Shown piece by piece: positions 1-7,905 of a DNA stretch of 64,000 nt. The position numbers were made by a program, and so were the translations under genes. Source of the DNA: Gammaproteobacteria bacterium (GTDB lineage Bacteria > Pseudomonadota > Gammaproteobacteria > Ga0077536). Below the pieces are notes generated by a model. The model did not search any database. It was not told where the DNA came from and saw only the letters and a program-made list of their open reading frames with translations. The stretch is taken from NCBI GenBank assembly GCA_024235015.1, contig JACKNG010000005.1:372001-436000 (forward strand), given 5' to 3'. Position 1 is the stretch's first letter, and each line of letters starts with the position of its first letter.

Positions 1-1
1 G

Positions 2-406
2 ACCCTGGTCTGCGGCGGCCCCGGCCTGCCCGACGGCTTGACCAAGGGCTACTACGTCAAGCCGACCATCTTCGCCAACGTCAACAACGACATGACCATC
101 GCGCGCGAGGAGATCTTCGGGCCGGTGCTGTGCATGCTGCCCTACGAGAGCGACGAGGACGCCGTGCGCATCGCCAACGACACCGTCTACGGCCTGTCGG
201 CCTACGTCTCCGGCGGCGACCCGGCACGGGTGCAGCGCGTGGCCAACGCCCTGCGCGCCGGCAACGTGCACGTCAACGGCGCCGGCCTCGACTTCCACGC
301 GCCCTTCGGCGGCTACAAGCAGTCCGGCAACGGGCGCGAGTGGGGCGAGTTCGGCTTCGAGGAGTTCCTCGAGGTGAAGGCGGTGATGAAGCCCGCGGCG
401 GCCTGA
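2..406 (+). CDS. Aldehyde dehydrogenase, C-terminal part (cut by window edge)
   Basis: Last 134 codons of an NAD(P)-dependent aldehyde dehydrogenase; the frame enters at base 2 and the true start lies outside the window. Visible family hallmarks are EEIFGPVL, the VYGLSAYV segment and the C-terminal GGYKQSGNGREWGEFG followed by FEEFLEVK, the usual oligomerisation tail. The catalytic Cys and general-base Glu would be upstream and cannot be checked, so the aldehyde substrate cannot be assigned. It is convergent with the TonB receptor gene; a hairpin sits between them. Family assignment is secure, function within the family is not. Confidence 0.93.
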   Translation, partial: TLVCGGPGLPDGLTKGYYVKPTIFANVNNDMTIAREEIFGPVLCMLPYESDEDAVRIANDTVYGLSAYVSGGDPARVQRVANALRAGNVHVNGAGLDFHAPFGGYKQSGNGREWGEFGFEEFLEVKAVMKPAAA

Positions 407-475
407 GCCCGGCGCGGTGAAGGGGGCGGTCGCGCGGCTGCCCCGACCGGCTGCGGCCGGTTCTCTCGCGCGACG

Positions 476-499
476 CGATGCGGGCCCCGGCCCGCATCG
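476..499. terminator. Hairpin between convergent genes, probable terminator
   Basis: Perfect 11-bp inverted repeat (arm CGATGCGGGCC, 2-base centre) lying between the aldehyde dehydrogenase (+) and the TonB receptor (-). Bases tcgttt follow on the plus side; there is no long T tract, so intrinsic termination is plausible rather than certain. Confidence 0.45.
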
Positions 500-519
500 T
501 CGTTTCTGCCACCGCCATT

Positions 520-3500
520 TCAGGGCAGGCGAATCTTGATGCCGGCGAAGACGAAGCGGCCCTGCTGGGGAATGCCGTAGCTCTCGGCGTAGTCGGCATC
601 GAGGATATTGTCGGCACCGGCGTAGAGCTGCACGCGCCGGCCCGGCAGCGGCACCGTCACGTTGACGTCGACGACCATGAAGTCGTCGAGCTCGCGGCGC
701 ACCCGCGGGATGGTACGCGAGTAGAAGTACTGGTCGGCGGTGTACTCGGCGCCGAGGTGCACGGTGGCGGTCTCGCGCCAGGTGTAGTCGGCGCTCAGGG
801 TCATGCGGTGCGTGGGGGTGTACTGCTGCTGCCGGCGCTCCGTACCCGGCGTGCGATCGCGACTCCACAGGTAGCTGTAACCGGCGCGCAGGTTTATGCC
901 GAGCCAGTCGTGCTGTTCGCCCAGCACCTCCACCCCGCGCAGGGCGAGCCGCGCGACGTTCTCGAAACGCTCGCTGATGAGATCGGTCTGGATGAAGTTC
1001 TCGACGTCCTGGTCGAACACCGTCAGCGCCAGCCGCGTCGCTGCCCCCGGCCGCCACTCGACCCCGCCCTCGACGCTGTCGGCCTGCTCGAAGACGAGTT
1101 CGGGATTGCCCTGGTCGGGGTCGTAGAGCTGGTTGACGCTGGGCACGCGGACCTTGTGCGAGCCGGCCGCGCGCAGGCGGATGCCGTGGGCGAGGTCGTA
1201 GTAGCCGGCCAGGCTGTAACCGGGCTTGGCGGTGCTGCCGCCGCCGTCGCGGACCAGGGCGTGGTAGCCGAAGCTGGCGACGACGGCGGCCGCCGGCCAG
1301 GGGTCGAAGGCGTACTCGATGGCCGCCGAGTAGACCTCGATGGCGCGCTCCTGGGTCAGCAGGCGCTGGCCGAAGCGCAGGCTCGGCACGCGCTCGACCC
1401 GGTTGTTGCCGAGCCCGAGCCCGCCGCCCCCGCCACCGGCGCCCGAACACAGGCGCACGTCGACCAGCAGGTCGCCGACGTCGGGATCGGGTTCGAGCAC
1501 GGTGCGCGTCGAAGTCGTGGTCTGCGCCTCGGTCGTGGTCACTGGCACCTGCTTGGTGGTGGTCGTGGTCACGGTCGTGGTGGTCTGGGTGGCGACGTCG
1601 ACGGTGGTGGTCTCGGTCACTTCTTCCGAGGTCGTCCGGGTGACGAAGGCGCCCGGGTCGACCGCCGCCAGGGCCTGGACGTTGACGTTGTTGCGATCGC
1701 CCGGGGTACCGCCGGTGGCCTGGTCCTCGGCCACGCCCCAGAAGCCGTTGGCCAGGGTGCGGCGCAGGGTCACCGCGCCGTAGGCGGCGGGCAGGCCCGG
1801 CGCCGCCAGGGCCGGCTGTTCGAAGAACTGGGTCACCGTGCCCTGGTCGAACAGCCACGCCGCGGTTTCACCGTCGTACAGCGCATCGCCCTGCTCCGGG
1901 CGGCGGAAGTTGACCCGCAGCGCGTAGTTCCAACCGTCGATGTCGTCGGCGCGGATGTTGATGTTGCCGATGTCGCCCTGGCTGCCCACCGCCTGCGCCC
2001 AGGTCAGGCCACTGAGATCGAAGGCCGGGCTGGGGCTGAGGTAGACGTACTTGAGGTAGGACTCCGGCCCGTAATTGCTGCCGGCGAGATTCTCGAGCGT
2101 GAAATCGATGCCACCACCGGCGCGGTTGGTCGCGGTGAGACGGGCCACCGGGTCGTTGCCGCCGGCGGCCGAGGTGGCGCCGAAGGCGTTGGTCGAAGTT
2201 TCCGTGTAATCGAGGACGTAGGTCGAGGCCGGCACCCCCGAGGGCACCAGGCTGGTCTTCGTCACGGTGCGCGTCGTCGTCACCGTGGTCGGTGTCACCG
2301 TGGTCGTCGTCACGGGCTCGGAGGTGGTGACGGTGACCGGTTGCTGCGTGGTCGTGTCCACGGTCGTCGTCTGCGTGTCGACCACGGTGCGTTCCCGGGC
2401 GATCGGCAGGTCCTGGATCACGCAGTCGCTTTCGAGCTGTTCCTGGCGCGCGGCGAAGGACACCGCCAGCCGGCCGAAGCGCTCGCCCTCGTAGGACAGG
2501 ATGTCCTGCACCCCGGTGATGCGCGCGCGGGTCTCGTCGGTGAAGGTGTTGCGCACGGTCGGATCGCGCGTCGGGCGCAGGGTGGCATCGGCGAAACGTT
2601 CGGTCACCGTGACGTCGTTGGTGAGGTAGGTCCAGGCATGGTTGCGCCAGCCCGAGGCCGGTTCGTACAGGGCGCTGGCCTGCACGTACCAGCCGTCCTC
2701 GCGGCTGGCGCGCTCGTAGCGCGGACGGCTGGCGAAGATGTCGCCCTGGTCGTCGAACACGCTGGTCGGCACACCGCGCTCGCCCTCGTAGTAGTTGAGG
2801 GTGAGGCCGAATTCCCAGTTCGCCAACGGCCGCCAGTTGGCCACCGCGTAGATCGTGTTACGGGTGAGATCGCTGTTGAAGCGCTTGCCACCGTCCTCGG
2901 TGTCGGCCGGCTCGAAGTCGGCCGGCTCGAAGTCGTCCGCCAGGCGCCAGGCATTGCGATGGCGGCGTCCGACCGAGACGAACAGGTCACCGTTGGCAAA
3001 GCCGGTGGAGAAAGTGCCGGCGAGGCGCTCGGCACCGAGGTCGCCGGCCTCGGCCTGCACGTCGCCGCGCGGCGGTCCGCTGCCACGGCGGGTGACGATG
3101 TTGATGGCGCCGGCCAGCGCGCCGTCGCCGTAGAGTTGCGAGCCGGCGCCGGGCAACACCTCGACCGCCTCGATGTACTCGGTGGGCACCACGGTGGGGT
3201 CGAAGTTGCCGTCGCCGACGGCGTTCAGCGGCACGCCGTTGATCAGGATCTTGACCTGGCGGGTGCGCAGGCCCCGCATGTCGATGCGTGGCGTGCCGTC
3301 GCCGCCGGTGCGCACGTTGATGCCGGGCAGCAGTTCGAGCACTTCGTCGAGACTGCGCGCGTTGGCACGCTCGATGTCGACCCGGCGGATGCCGTAATGG
3401 GTGCCGGCGTTGGTGCTGACGCTGAGCGGGGCCGGGTCGCGGTGGCCGAAGACGACGATCTCGTCGAGGACGCTGGACGGTTCGGCGGCACCGGCGGTTA

Positions 3501-3612
3501 CCGCGCAGGCGCAGCCGAGGACGAGGTAAGCCAGTCGGATCAAGCCGGGCGAGACGCCGTGACGGGCGCGCCCGGCCGACGACCGGGCGCGGCGACGAGA
3601 TGGGTGGGACAC
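520..3612 (-). CDS. TonB-dependent outer-membrane receptor with Thr-rich inserts
   Basis: 1030-aa outer-membrane gated channel. An N-terminal signal segment (hydrophobic LIRLAYLVLGCACAVTAGAA, cleavage near residue 43) precedes a TonB-box-like EIVVFG, the plug domain (about 60-165, with LEVLPGINVRTGGDGTPRID and GALAGAINIVTRRG), and a long barrel ending in an aromatic/hydrophobic strand (GRFVFAGIKIRLP). Two Thr/Val-rich low-complexity tracts lie in the barrel half (about residues 407-448 and 657-704), probably surface loops, with a Gly run (GAGGGGGG) just after the second. It is longer than typical siderophore receptors (about 700 aa) because of these inserts. It starts 25 bp after the VPLPA-CTERM gene, so the two are probably co-transcribed. 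No cobalamin riboswitch was seen upstream. The substrate is unknown. Confidence 0.93.
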   Translation of the reverse strand: MSHPSRRRARSSAGRARHGVSPGLIRLAYLVLGCACAVTAGAAEPSSVLDEIVVFGHRDPAPLSVSTNAGTHYGIRRVDIERANARSLDEVLELLPGINVRTGGDGTPRIDMRGLRTRQVKILINGVPLNAVGDGNFDPTVVPTEYIEAVEVLPGAGSQLYGDGALAGAINIVTRRGSGPPRGDVQAEAGDLGAERLAGTFSTGFANGDLFVSVGRRHRNAWRLADDFEPADFEPADTEDGGKRFNSDLTRNTIYAVANWRPLANWEFGLTLNYYEGERGVPTSVFDDQGDIFASRPRYERASREDGWYVQASALYEPASGWRNHAWTYLTNDVTVTERFADATLRPTRDPTVRNTFTDETRARITGVQDILSYEGERFGRLAVSFAARQEQLESDCVIQDLPIARERTVVDTQTTTVDTTTQQPVTVTTSEPVTTTTVTPTTVTTTRTVTKTSLVPSGVPASTYVLDYTETSTNAFGATSAAGGNDPVARLTATNRAGGGIDFTLENLAGSNYGPESYLKYVYLSPSPAFDLSGLTWAQAVGSQGDIGNINIRADDIDGWNYALRVNFRRPEQGDALYDGETAAWLFDQGTVTQFFEQPALAAPGLPAAYGAVTLRRTLANGFWGVAEDQATGGTPGDRNNVNVQALAAVDPGAFVTRTTSEEVTETTTVDVATQTTTTVTTTTTKQVPVTTTEAQTTTSTRTVLEPDPDVGDLLVDVRLCSGAGGGGGGLGLGNNRVERVPSLRFGQRLLTQERAIEVYSAAIEYAFDPWPAAAVVASFGYHALVRDGGGSTAKPGYSLAGYYDLAHGIRLRAAGSHKVRVPSVNQLYDPDQGNPELVFEQADSVEGGVEWRPGAATRLALTVFDQDVENFIQTDLISERFENVARLALRGVEVLGEQHDWLGINLRAGYSYLWSRDRTPGTERRQQQYTPTHRMTLSADYTWRETATVHLGAEYTADQYFYSRTIPRVRRELDDFMVVDVNVTVPLPGRRVQLYAGADNILDADYAESYGIPQQGRFVFAGIKIRLP

Positions 3613-3637
3613 CTCGTCGCGGAGCGGAACGCGTGGA

Positions 3638-4282
3638 TCAGTGCGCGGTGCGCAGCGCGCGGCGACGGCCGCGCAGAAGCACCAGCGCGCTGCCCAGCAG
3701 CACCACCGGTGCCGGCAACGGCACCGCGGTCACTTCGAAGGAGAGATTGTCGATGACGTACTTGGAATTCCCCTGCAGGCGAATCTCGTCCACCGCACCG
3801 AACGCACCGTCGTAGGCGAAGTTCACCCAGCCATCCGCGAGCTCCCAGTTGATGGTGGCAAAGGCATGGACGAGGTTGCCAGCGCTGTAGATGCTGACGT
3901 CGATGTCGCCGATGTCGGTCGGGCGGCGGTAGTCGAAACTGAAATTCATGGTCGCTTCGGCCAGTTGTACCAGCACGTCCGGCGGATTGCTGTCGAGGTG
4001 CAGCAACTGGTTGTTCGGATCTTCGCCAGTCGCCAAGGTGTAGTTGTTGAAATCGTCCGGCGTCTTGATGACGGCCTTCTTCGTCCCGCTACCCGACGCG
4101 AACGTCGCCCCGAGCCCGGTGTAGGGATTGGTCTGGATAATGTCCTCGAGCGTGCTGACGTAAGGCTCGTCGAAGGTGATGGTGACGGTGGACGTGGCGA
4201 CGGCGGCCGCGGCGCTGACCGGCAGCAGGCCGGCGAGGCCGAACGCGGCGGCCAGGCCGAGGTAGCGAACAGACGGAAACAT
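3638..4282 (-). CDS. VPLPA/PEP-CTERM sorting-domain secreted protein
   Basis: 214-aa exported protein. An N-terminal signal peptide (about residues 1-27, ending near VSAAAA) leads into a beta-rich body of about 150 residues resembling carbohydrate-binding or PEP-CTERM extracellular proteins. The C-terminus has the tripartite sorting signal VPLPA, a hydrophobic helix (PVVLLGSALVLL) and a basic end RGRRRALR. In this family the signal is read by an exosortase/EpsH enzyme, which is not in the window. A strong ribosome site (GGAGGG) lies about 9 bases before the ATG. It is first gene of a probable two-gene operon with the TonB receptor. The role of the mature protein is unknown; the sorting signal is clear. 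Confidence 0.85.
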   Translation of the reverse strand: MFPSVRYLGLAAAFGLAGLLPVSAAAAVATSTVTITFDEPYVSTLEDIIQTNPYTGLGATFASGSGTKKAVIKTPDDFNNYTLATGEDPNNQLLHLDSNPPDVLVQLAEATMNFSFDYRRPTDIGDIDVSIYSAGNLVHAFATINWELADGWVNFAYDGAFGAVDEIRLQGNSKYVIDNLSFEVTAVPLPAPVVLLGSALVLLRGRRRALRTAH

Positions 4283-4375
4283 GTACGGGAACCCTCCGCA
4301 AACGATGAAAATGCGTGCGTTGTCGGTATTGTTATGTGGGCCGCGAAGCTAGCTCAGCGAGGTCGAAGATCAAAT

Positions 4376-5209
4376 ATGCAGGCACTGACCAGTCTCGTCC
4401 TCCGTGGTTTGCTCGTGCCATTCCTGGCAACCGCGCCGGCGCGCGCCGTGTGCGCCGAGGACACCCCGCCACCCCCGCCGCTGCGCGCGCTGGTGGTGAC
4501 CATCGTCGCCCAGGACGGTTTCCTCGACGGGTTGCTCGCCGCGGCTGTCCGCGCCGGACGCATCCCGCCCCTCGAACTGAGCACGGCCCACGTGCGCGAG
4601 ATACCGCGGCGCCTCGCTGCGGAGGACTTCGACCTCGTCATCGCCCACGATCACGCCGGTCCGCCGCGCCGCCTGGCCGAACGGGGACTCCTCGCCGACG
4701 GCCGCGTGGTATTCGCCAACCCGCTCGCCGTCATCGGCCCGGCGGACGATCCGGCCGGGGTCGCCGGTGCGCCCTCGTTGGCCACCGCGATGGCCCGCGT
4801 GGCCGACGCCGGTCGCTGCTGGGTGATCGAACAGCAGCCACGCCTGGCCGCCCTGCAGCGGCCACTGCTCGCCGGCCCCGCGGCGCCGGCCTGCATCGTC
4901 GACCAGGCGGGCGCGCGCGGCGCGGCGGCCGTGTCACTGGCGCACGCGCGGGGCGGCTACAGCGTGTGGGGACTGCATCCCTTCGACCGCGCACGCCCGG
5001 CCGGCCAGCGCGCCTTCGTCATCGACGAGGCGCGCCTGTTGAGCCCCTTGCGCGCCTGGCGGGTGACGGCGAGTGCGCGGGGCGAGGCGGTGATGGCCGT
5101 GCTGGCAGAACTGGGTGCGCCGGCGACGCAGGCGCGCCTGGCGGATTTCCGCCTCGAGGGCGACGCCGACAACCAGGCCTGGTGGCCGGCGCCGGCAAGC
5201 GATCGCTGA
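4376..5209 (+). CDS. TupA-like periplasmic substrate-binding protein
   Basis: 277-aa probable periplasmic binding protein of the tungstate/molybdate (TupA/PstS-like) class. It has a signal peptide (MQALTSLVLRGLLVPFLATA, cleavage near ARAVCA/ED). The segments LVIAHD, then VVFANPLAVIGPADDPAGV, match the pattern in TupA where the ligand-binding lobe follows an aspartate motif. No lipobox cysteine was seen. The ATG at 4376 is chosen because it is the only Met before the signal peptide. No tupB/tupC permease or ATPase is adjacent, which is odd for an ABC binding protein. The divergent neighbour is the VPLPA-CTERM gene; downstream convergent genes include an S-component-like membrane protein. Anion specificity is inferred by resemblance only. 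Confidence 0.6.
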   Translation: MQALTSLVLRGLLVPFLATAPARAVCAEDTPPPPPLRALVVTIVAQDGFLDGLLAAAVRAGRIPPLELSTAHVREIPRRLAAEDFDLVIAHDHAGPPRRLAERGLLADGRVVFANPLAVIGPADDPAGVAGAPSLATAMARVADAGRCWVIEQQPRLAALQRPLLAGPAAPACIVDQAGARGAAAVSLAHARGGYSVWGLHPFDRARPAGQRAFVIDEARLLSPLRAWRVTASARGEAVMAVLAELGAPATQARLADFRLEGDADNQAWWPAPASDR

Positions 5210-5293
5210 TGGCGGCGTGGCGGGCGCCGGTACGCACGGGGTCGTCGGTGTACCGCGACGTCGCCCGTGCCACGCCGCCCGCGGGCAGCGCGT

Positions 5294-5881
5294 TCAGTGC
5301 GGTTCGCGTGCCCCGGACGGCGACCGCCCCTGGCCCTGCCATAGCAGGGCACCGATCACCGCACCCACGCCGCCGAAGCAGGCATGGGCGAGCACCACCA
5401 CGCCGAGGCCATGGCGTAGCGCGCCGCCCTTGAGCTCGAACGCGGCGACGGCTACCGCCAGCAATGCGGGCTTGAGCGCGAAGGCAACGGCGCCGATGAG
5501 CGCGGCGCTGAACGGGTGGGCGAGCAGCGCCGGGGCCAGCCACCAGGCGCCGTCGAGGCACAAGGCCGCGGCCAGGTAGCCGGGCGCGTTGACCATGCCA
5601 TGGGTGGCATGGGCGCCGAGCACGGCCCCCCCGCACAGGTAGCCGAGGGCGGTGACGAGGGCCGCGGCAGGCAACGGCGAGGCGCTCCGCGCCAGCACCA
5701 GGGCCGCCATCCAGAACACGCCGAAATGCCCGGGCAGGCCGAGCGAGAGATCGAGCGCGCGGTGGAAGACGGCCAGCATGAGCCCGGCGCCGAGCAGCGC
5801 CAGGCCGCGGCCGAACGCGCGCTCAGGGACGAAAGGCCTTGAGACGCTGCTTGTCGATGCAGGCGTAATCAGCGTGTTCAT
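5294..5881 (-). CDS. Small integral membrane protein, ECF S-component-like
   Basis: 195-aa hydrophobic protein with about five to six predicted membrane segments and little soluble sequence. The LPGHFGVFWMAALVLAR segment near the first helices recalls substrate-binding (S) components of energy-coupling-factor vitamin transporters, but this is a weak resemblance. The start at 5881 is supported by AAGGA seven bases upstream; it lies 59 bp inside the 3' end of the TiaS-like gene, so the two are translationally linked. No ECF ATPase or T-component is nearby. It could equally be a lineage-specific membrane protein of unknown function. Confidence 0.6.
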   Translation of the reverse strand: MNTLITPASTSSVSRPFVPERAFGRGLALLGAGLMLAVFHRALDLSLGLPGHFGVFWMAALVLARSASPLPAAALVTALGYLCGGAVLGAHATHGMVNAPGYLAAALCLDGAWWLAPALLAHPFSAALIGAVAFALKPALLAVAVAAFELKGGALRHGLGVVVLAHACFGGVGAVIGALLWQGQGRSPSGAREPH

Positions 5882-6590
5882 GCGGTGATCCTTGTGAGAC
5901 GAGGAGGACGGACGAACCGTCGATGCGCACCGGGCGTGGCCACGGACCGAGCGCGATGCGGGTGTCGGGCTGGTCACGCAGGCTGTCGCCGTCGATGACG
6001 CGGATGTCGTCGACGCCCGTCGCGGCGATGATCTCGGCCACGCTGGCCACGCCATCGGTGAGTTCGCGCAGGCGACGTTGCCACAGGTAGCGCCCGTCGT
6101 TGCCATCGGCGAACAGCCCGACCCCGGCCAGCGAGCCGATGATGCCGTCGCGGGTACCGGTGAGGCCTTCGAGGCGGATGCCGGCCTCACCGGCGGCGCG
6201 GCGCGCGCGCCCCTGGTCGAGTACTTCGGTCTTGGCGGCACGCCCGAACGCGATCACCCCGGCCGCCTGCGCCAGGCTCGCCAGGCACAGACCGACGTCG
6301 GCGCCGCGCGCGGCGAGGTCGAGCATGAAGCGGCGGCAGAACTCGAACAGGGTGGCGGTGTCCGCAACGTCCGACAGCTGCAGGCAGGCGCTGCTGTTGT
6401 GCGAGGTGTAGGGAATGCGATCGTCGACCAGCAGCTGGTGGCGGGTGACGCCGACCCCGCGCGCCAGGCCGGCCTGTTCGATCGCCGCAATCAGGCTGCG
6501 CGCGCCGTGCCCGGTGCCGCGGGTTTCGAGGTTGTCGGTATCGTCGATACCGACCAGCCAGAGCGGGGAATCGGTGGCGGCTTGCAGCAT
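5823..6590 (-). CDS. TiaS-like protein (agmatidine-synthase N-terminal fold)
   Basis: About 255 aa. It opens with LVGIDDTDNLETRGTGHGAR, which resembles the GIDDTDS nucleotide-binding motif at the start of archaeal TiaS (tRNA-Ile2 agmatinylcytidine synthetase). It continues with a conserved IPYTSHNSSACL segment and a long mixed alpha/beta region (GIIGSLAGVGLF). The zinc-ribbon and OB-type C-terminal modules of archaeal TiaS are absent, so tRNA modification should not be assumed. The start is uncertain: an in-frame TTG lies at 6641, but the ATG at 6590 puts the motif near the N-terminus as in the family. It overlaps the downstream membrane-protein gene by 59 bp and is divergent from the ModE-like regulator. 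Confidence 0.6.
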   Translation of the reverse strand: MLQAATDSPLWLVGIDDTDNLETRGTGHGARSLIAAIEQAGLARGVGVTRHQLLVDDRIPYTSHNSSACLQLSDVADTATLFEFCRRFMLDLAARGADVGLCLASLAQAAGVIAFGRAAKTEVLDQGRARRAAGEAGIRLEGLTGTRDGIIGSLAGVGLFADGNDGRYLWQRRLRELTDGVASVAEIIAATGVDDIRVIDGDSLRDQPDTRIALGPWPRPVRIDGSSVLLVSQGSPHEHADYACIDKQRLKAFRP

Positions 6591-6707
6591 CAGGGCGTCG
6601 CGGGTCGGGCCCGGCAGGGCATTGGTCGGCGATGTTAGCAAAATTGCAGGCCTGCGCGGCGCCCCTGCGAGCGCCTGCCGAGGTTCTTTCCGCGGGCCGA
6701 GATCAAA

Positions 6708-6713
6708 TATGAT
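6708..6713 (+). promoter_or_regulatory. Candidate -10 (TATGAT) for the ModE-like regulator
   Basis: TATGAT stands in an AT-rich island 38 bases before the chosen ATG at 6751. Only a poor -35 (TTCTTT, 18-base spacing) is present. If used, transcription starts after the in-frame ATGs at 6709 and 6712 and supports the later start codon. Confidence 0.3.
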
Positions 6714-6750
6714 GCGGCATGCCGATCAGGCAGGTAAGTGCAGGAATCGC

Positions 6751-7842
6751 ATGGGAATCAAGCTCGGCCTCGCGGTGCGTTGGCAGGTCGAAATCGACGG
6801 CGAGACAATCGTCATCGAACCGCTCGTGTTCAAGCTGCTGAGCGGCATCCGCCACGGCGGTCACCTCAACTACGCGGCGCGCGAGGCCGGCGTGTCCTAC
6901 CGCCACGCCTGGGGCGTGCTGCGCGACTGGGAGGGCCGCCTGGGCAAGCCGCTGGTGTCCGCGCGCCAGGGTCGCGGCGCCCACCTGACCGCCTTCGGCG
7001 AGACCCTGCTCGACGTGACCACCGCCGCCGGCGAACAGCTCGCCCCGGCCCTCGACGGCCAGGCGCTCGAAGCCGGCGCGCGCCTGAGCGAGGCCGCCGA
7101 CCCGCGTCGCCACCCGGTGACCATCGCCTCCAGTCACAGCGAGGCGGTGCTGGCCCTGCGCGAGCAGCTCGCCGACCGCCACCGCGTGACCCTCGACATC
7201 CTCGGCAGCGAGAGCGCACTGCAGCGCTACCGCCGCGACGATGCCGACATCGCCGGCTTCCACCTGCCGCAGGGCGAACTGGGGCGCACCGTCGCCGCCC
7301 GGCTCATCGAACTCCTCGAACCGACTCGCGACCTCGTGTGGCTGCTCGAAAAGCGCCGCCTGGGCCTGATCTCACGGCCCGAAGCGCCCTGCCGGCGTCT
7401 GCAGGACCTCGTCGACGGCAGCCGCCGCTTCATCAACCGCCAGGCCGGCTCGGGCACGCGGCTCGCCTTCGACGGCCTGCTCGGCGCCGCCGGCCTCGCA
7501 CCCGGCAGCATCACGGGCTACGGCGACGAGGAGTACTCGCACACCGCGGTGGCGGCGCTGGTCGCGAGCGGGCACGCCGACTGCGCCTTCGGCGCCGAGG
7601 GGCCGGCTGCGCGCATGGGCCTCGGCTTCGAGCCGCTGGTCGACGAGCGCTTCTACCTGGTCATCCGTCGCGACGCCGATTCCGCCCTGCGCCGCCTGGT
7701 CGCCGAGTACTGCCGCGGCCGCGACATCGACGGTGCGCAGAAGATGAAGGCCGACGAGTTCAACCCGACGGTGGCCGTGCTCAAGCGGGTACATCGCGCC
7801 GGCTTCTGGAAGCAGGTCGGTAAGCCGGGCCGGGGCGCATGA
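6751..7842 (+). CDS. ModE-type HTH regulator with binding-protein effector domain
   Basis: 363-aa one-component transcription factor. Residues about 1-105 form a LysR/ModE-like winged helix (LNYAAREAGVSYRHAWGVLRDWEGRLGKPLV). The rest (about 120-360) is a periplasmic-binding-protein-like ligand domain of the molybdate/tungstate type (INRQAGSGTRLAFDGLL, then HTAVAALVASGHADCAFG), apparently cytoplasmic because there is no signal peptide. Proteins of this build sense an oxyanion or related small ligand and control transport genes. AGGAA lies just before the ATG; two earlier in-frame ATGs (6709, 6712) lack a ribosome site. Its position beside the TupA-like protein suggests it regulates that locus (inference). 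Confidence 0.8.
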   Translation: MGIKLGLAVRWQVEIDGETIVIEPLVFKLLSGIRHGGHLNYAAREAGVSYRHAWGVLRDWEGRLGKPLVSARQGRGAHLTAFGETLLDVTTAAGEQLAPALDGQALEAGARLSEAADPRRHPVTIASSHSEAVLALREQLADRHRVTLDILGSESALQRYRRDDADIAGFHLPQGELGRTVAARLIELLEPTRDLVWLLEKRRLGLISRPEAPCRRLQDLVDGSRRFINRQAGSGTRLAFDGLLGAAGLAPGSITGYGDEEYSHTAVAALVASGHADCAFGAEGPAARMGLGFEPLVDERFYLVIRRDADSALRRLVAEYCRGRDIDGAQKMKADEFNPTVAVLKRVHRAGFWKQVGKPGRGA

Positions 7843-7861
7843 CGGCTGCGCCCGCGGCACG

Positions 7862-7867
7862 TATGAT
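7862..7867 (+). promoter_or_regulatory. Candidate -10 (TATGAT) for argC
   Basis: TATGAT sits 38 bases before the argC ATG in the 63-bp gap after the regulator gene. The -35 region is poor, so this is a weak call. Confidence 0.3.
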
Positions 7868-7905
7868 CGCGCCCCCGCGCACCTCGTAACTAGGGTCACC
7901 CGACC

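Noticed and set aside
478..3756. Very long open frame on the plus strand opposite the TonB receptor.
   Set aside because: It mirrors the high-GC third-position pattern of the real minus-strand gene and has no recognisable domains; the receptor is a clear homologue.
4283..4375. Cobalamin or other riboswitch upstream of the TonB operon.
   Set aside because: The leader is under 100 bases and shows no B12-box or other known conserved core.
4366..6715. The shared string gatcaaatatg before the TupA-like gene and the ModE-like regulator, as a common operator.
   Set aside because: Only 11 bases match, one copy contains the start codon of the TupA-like gene, and there is no dyad as expected for ModE; probably chance.
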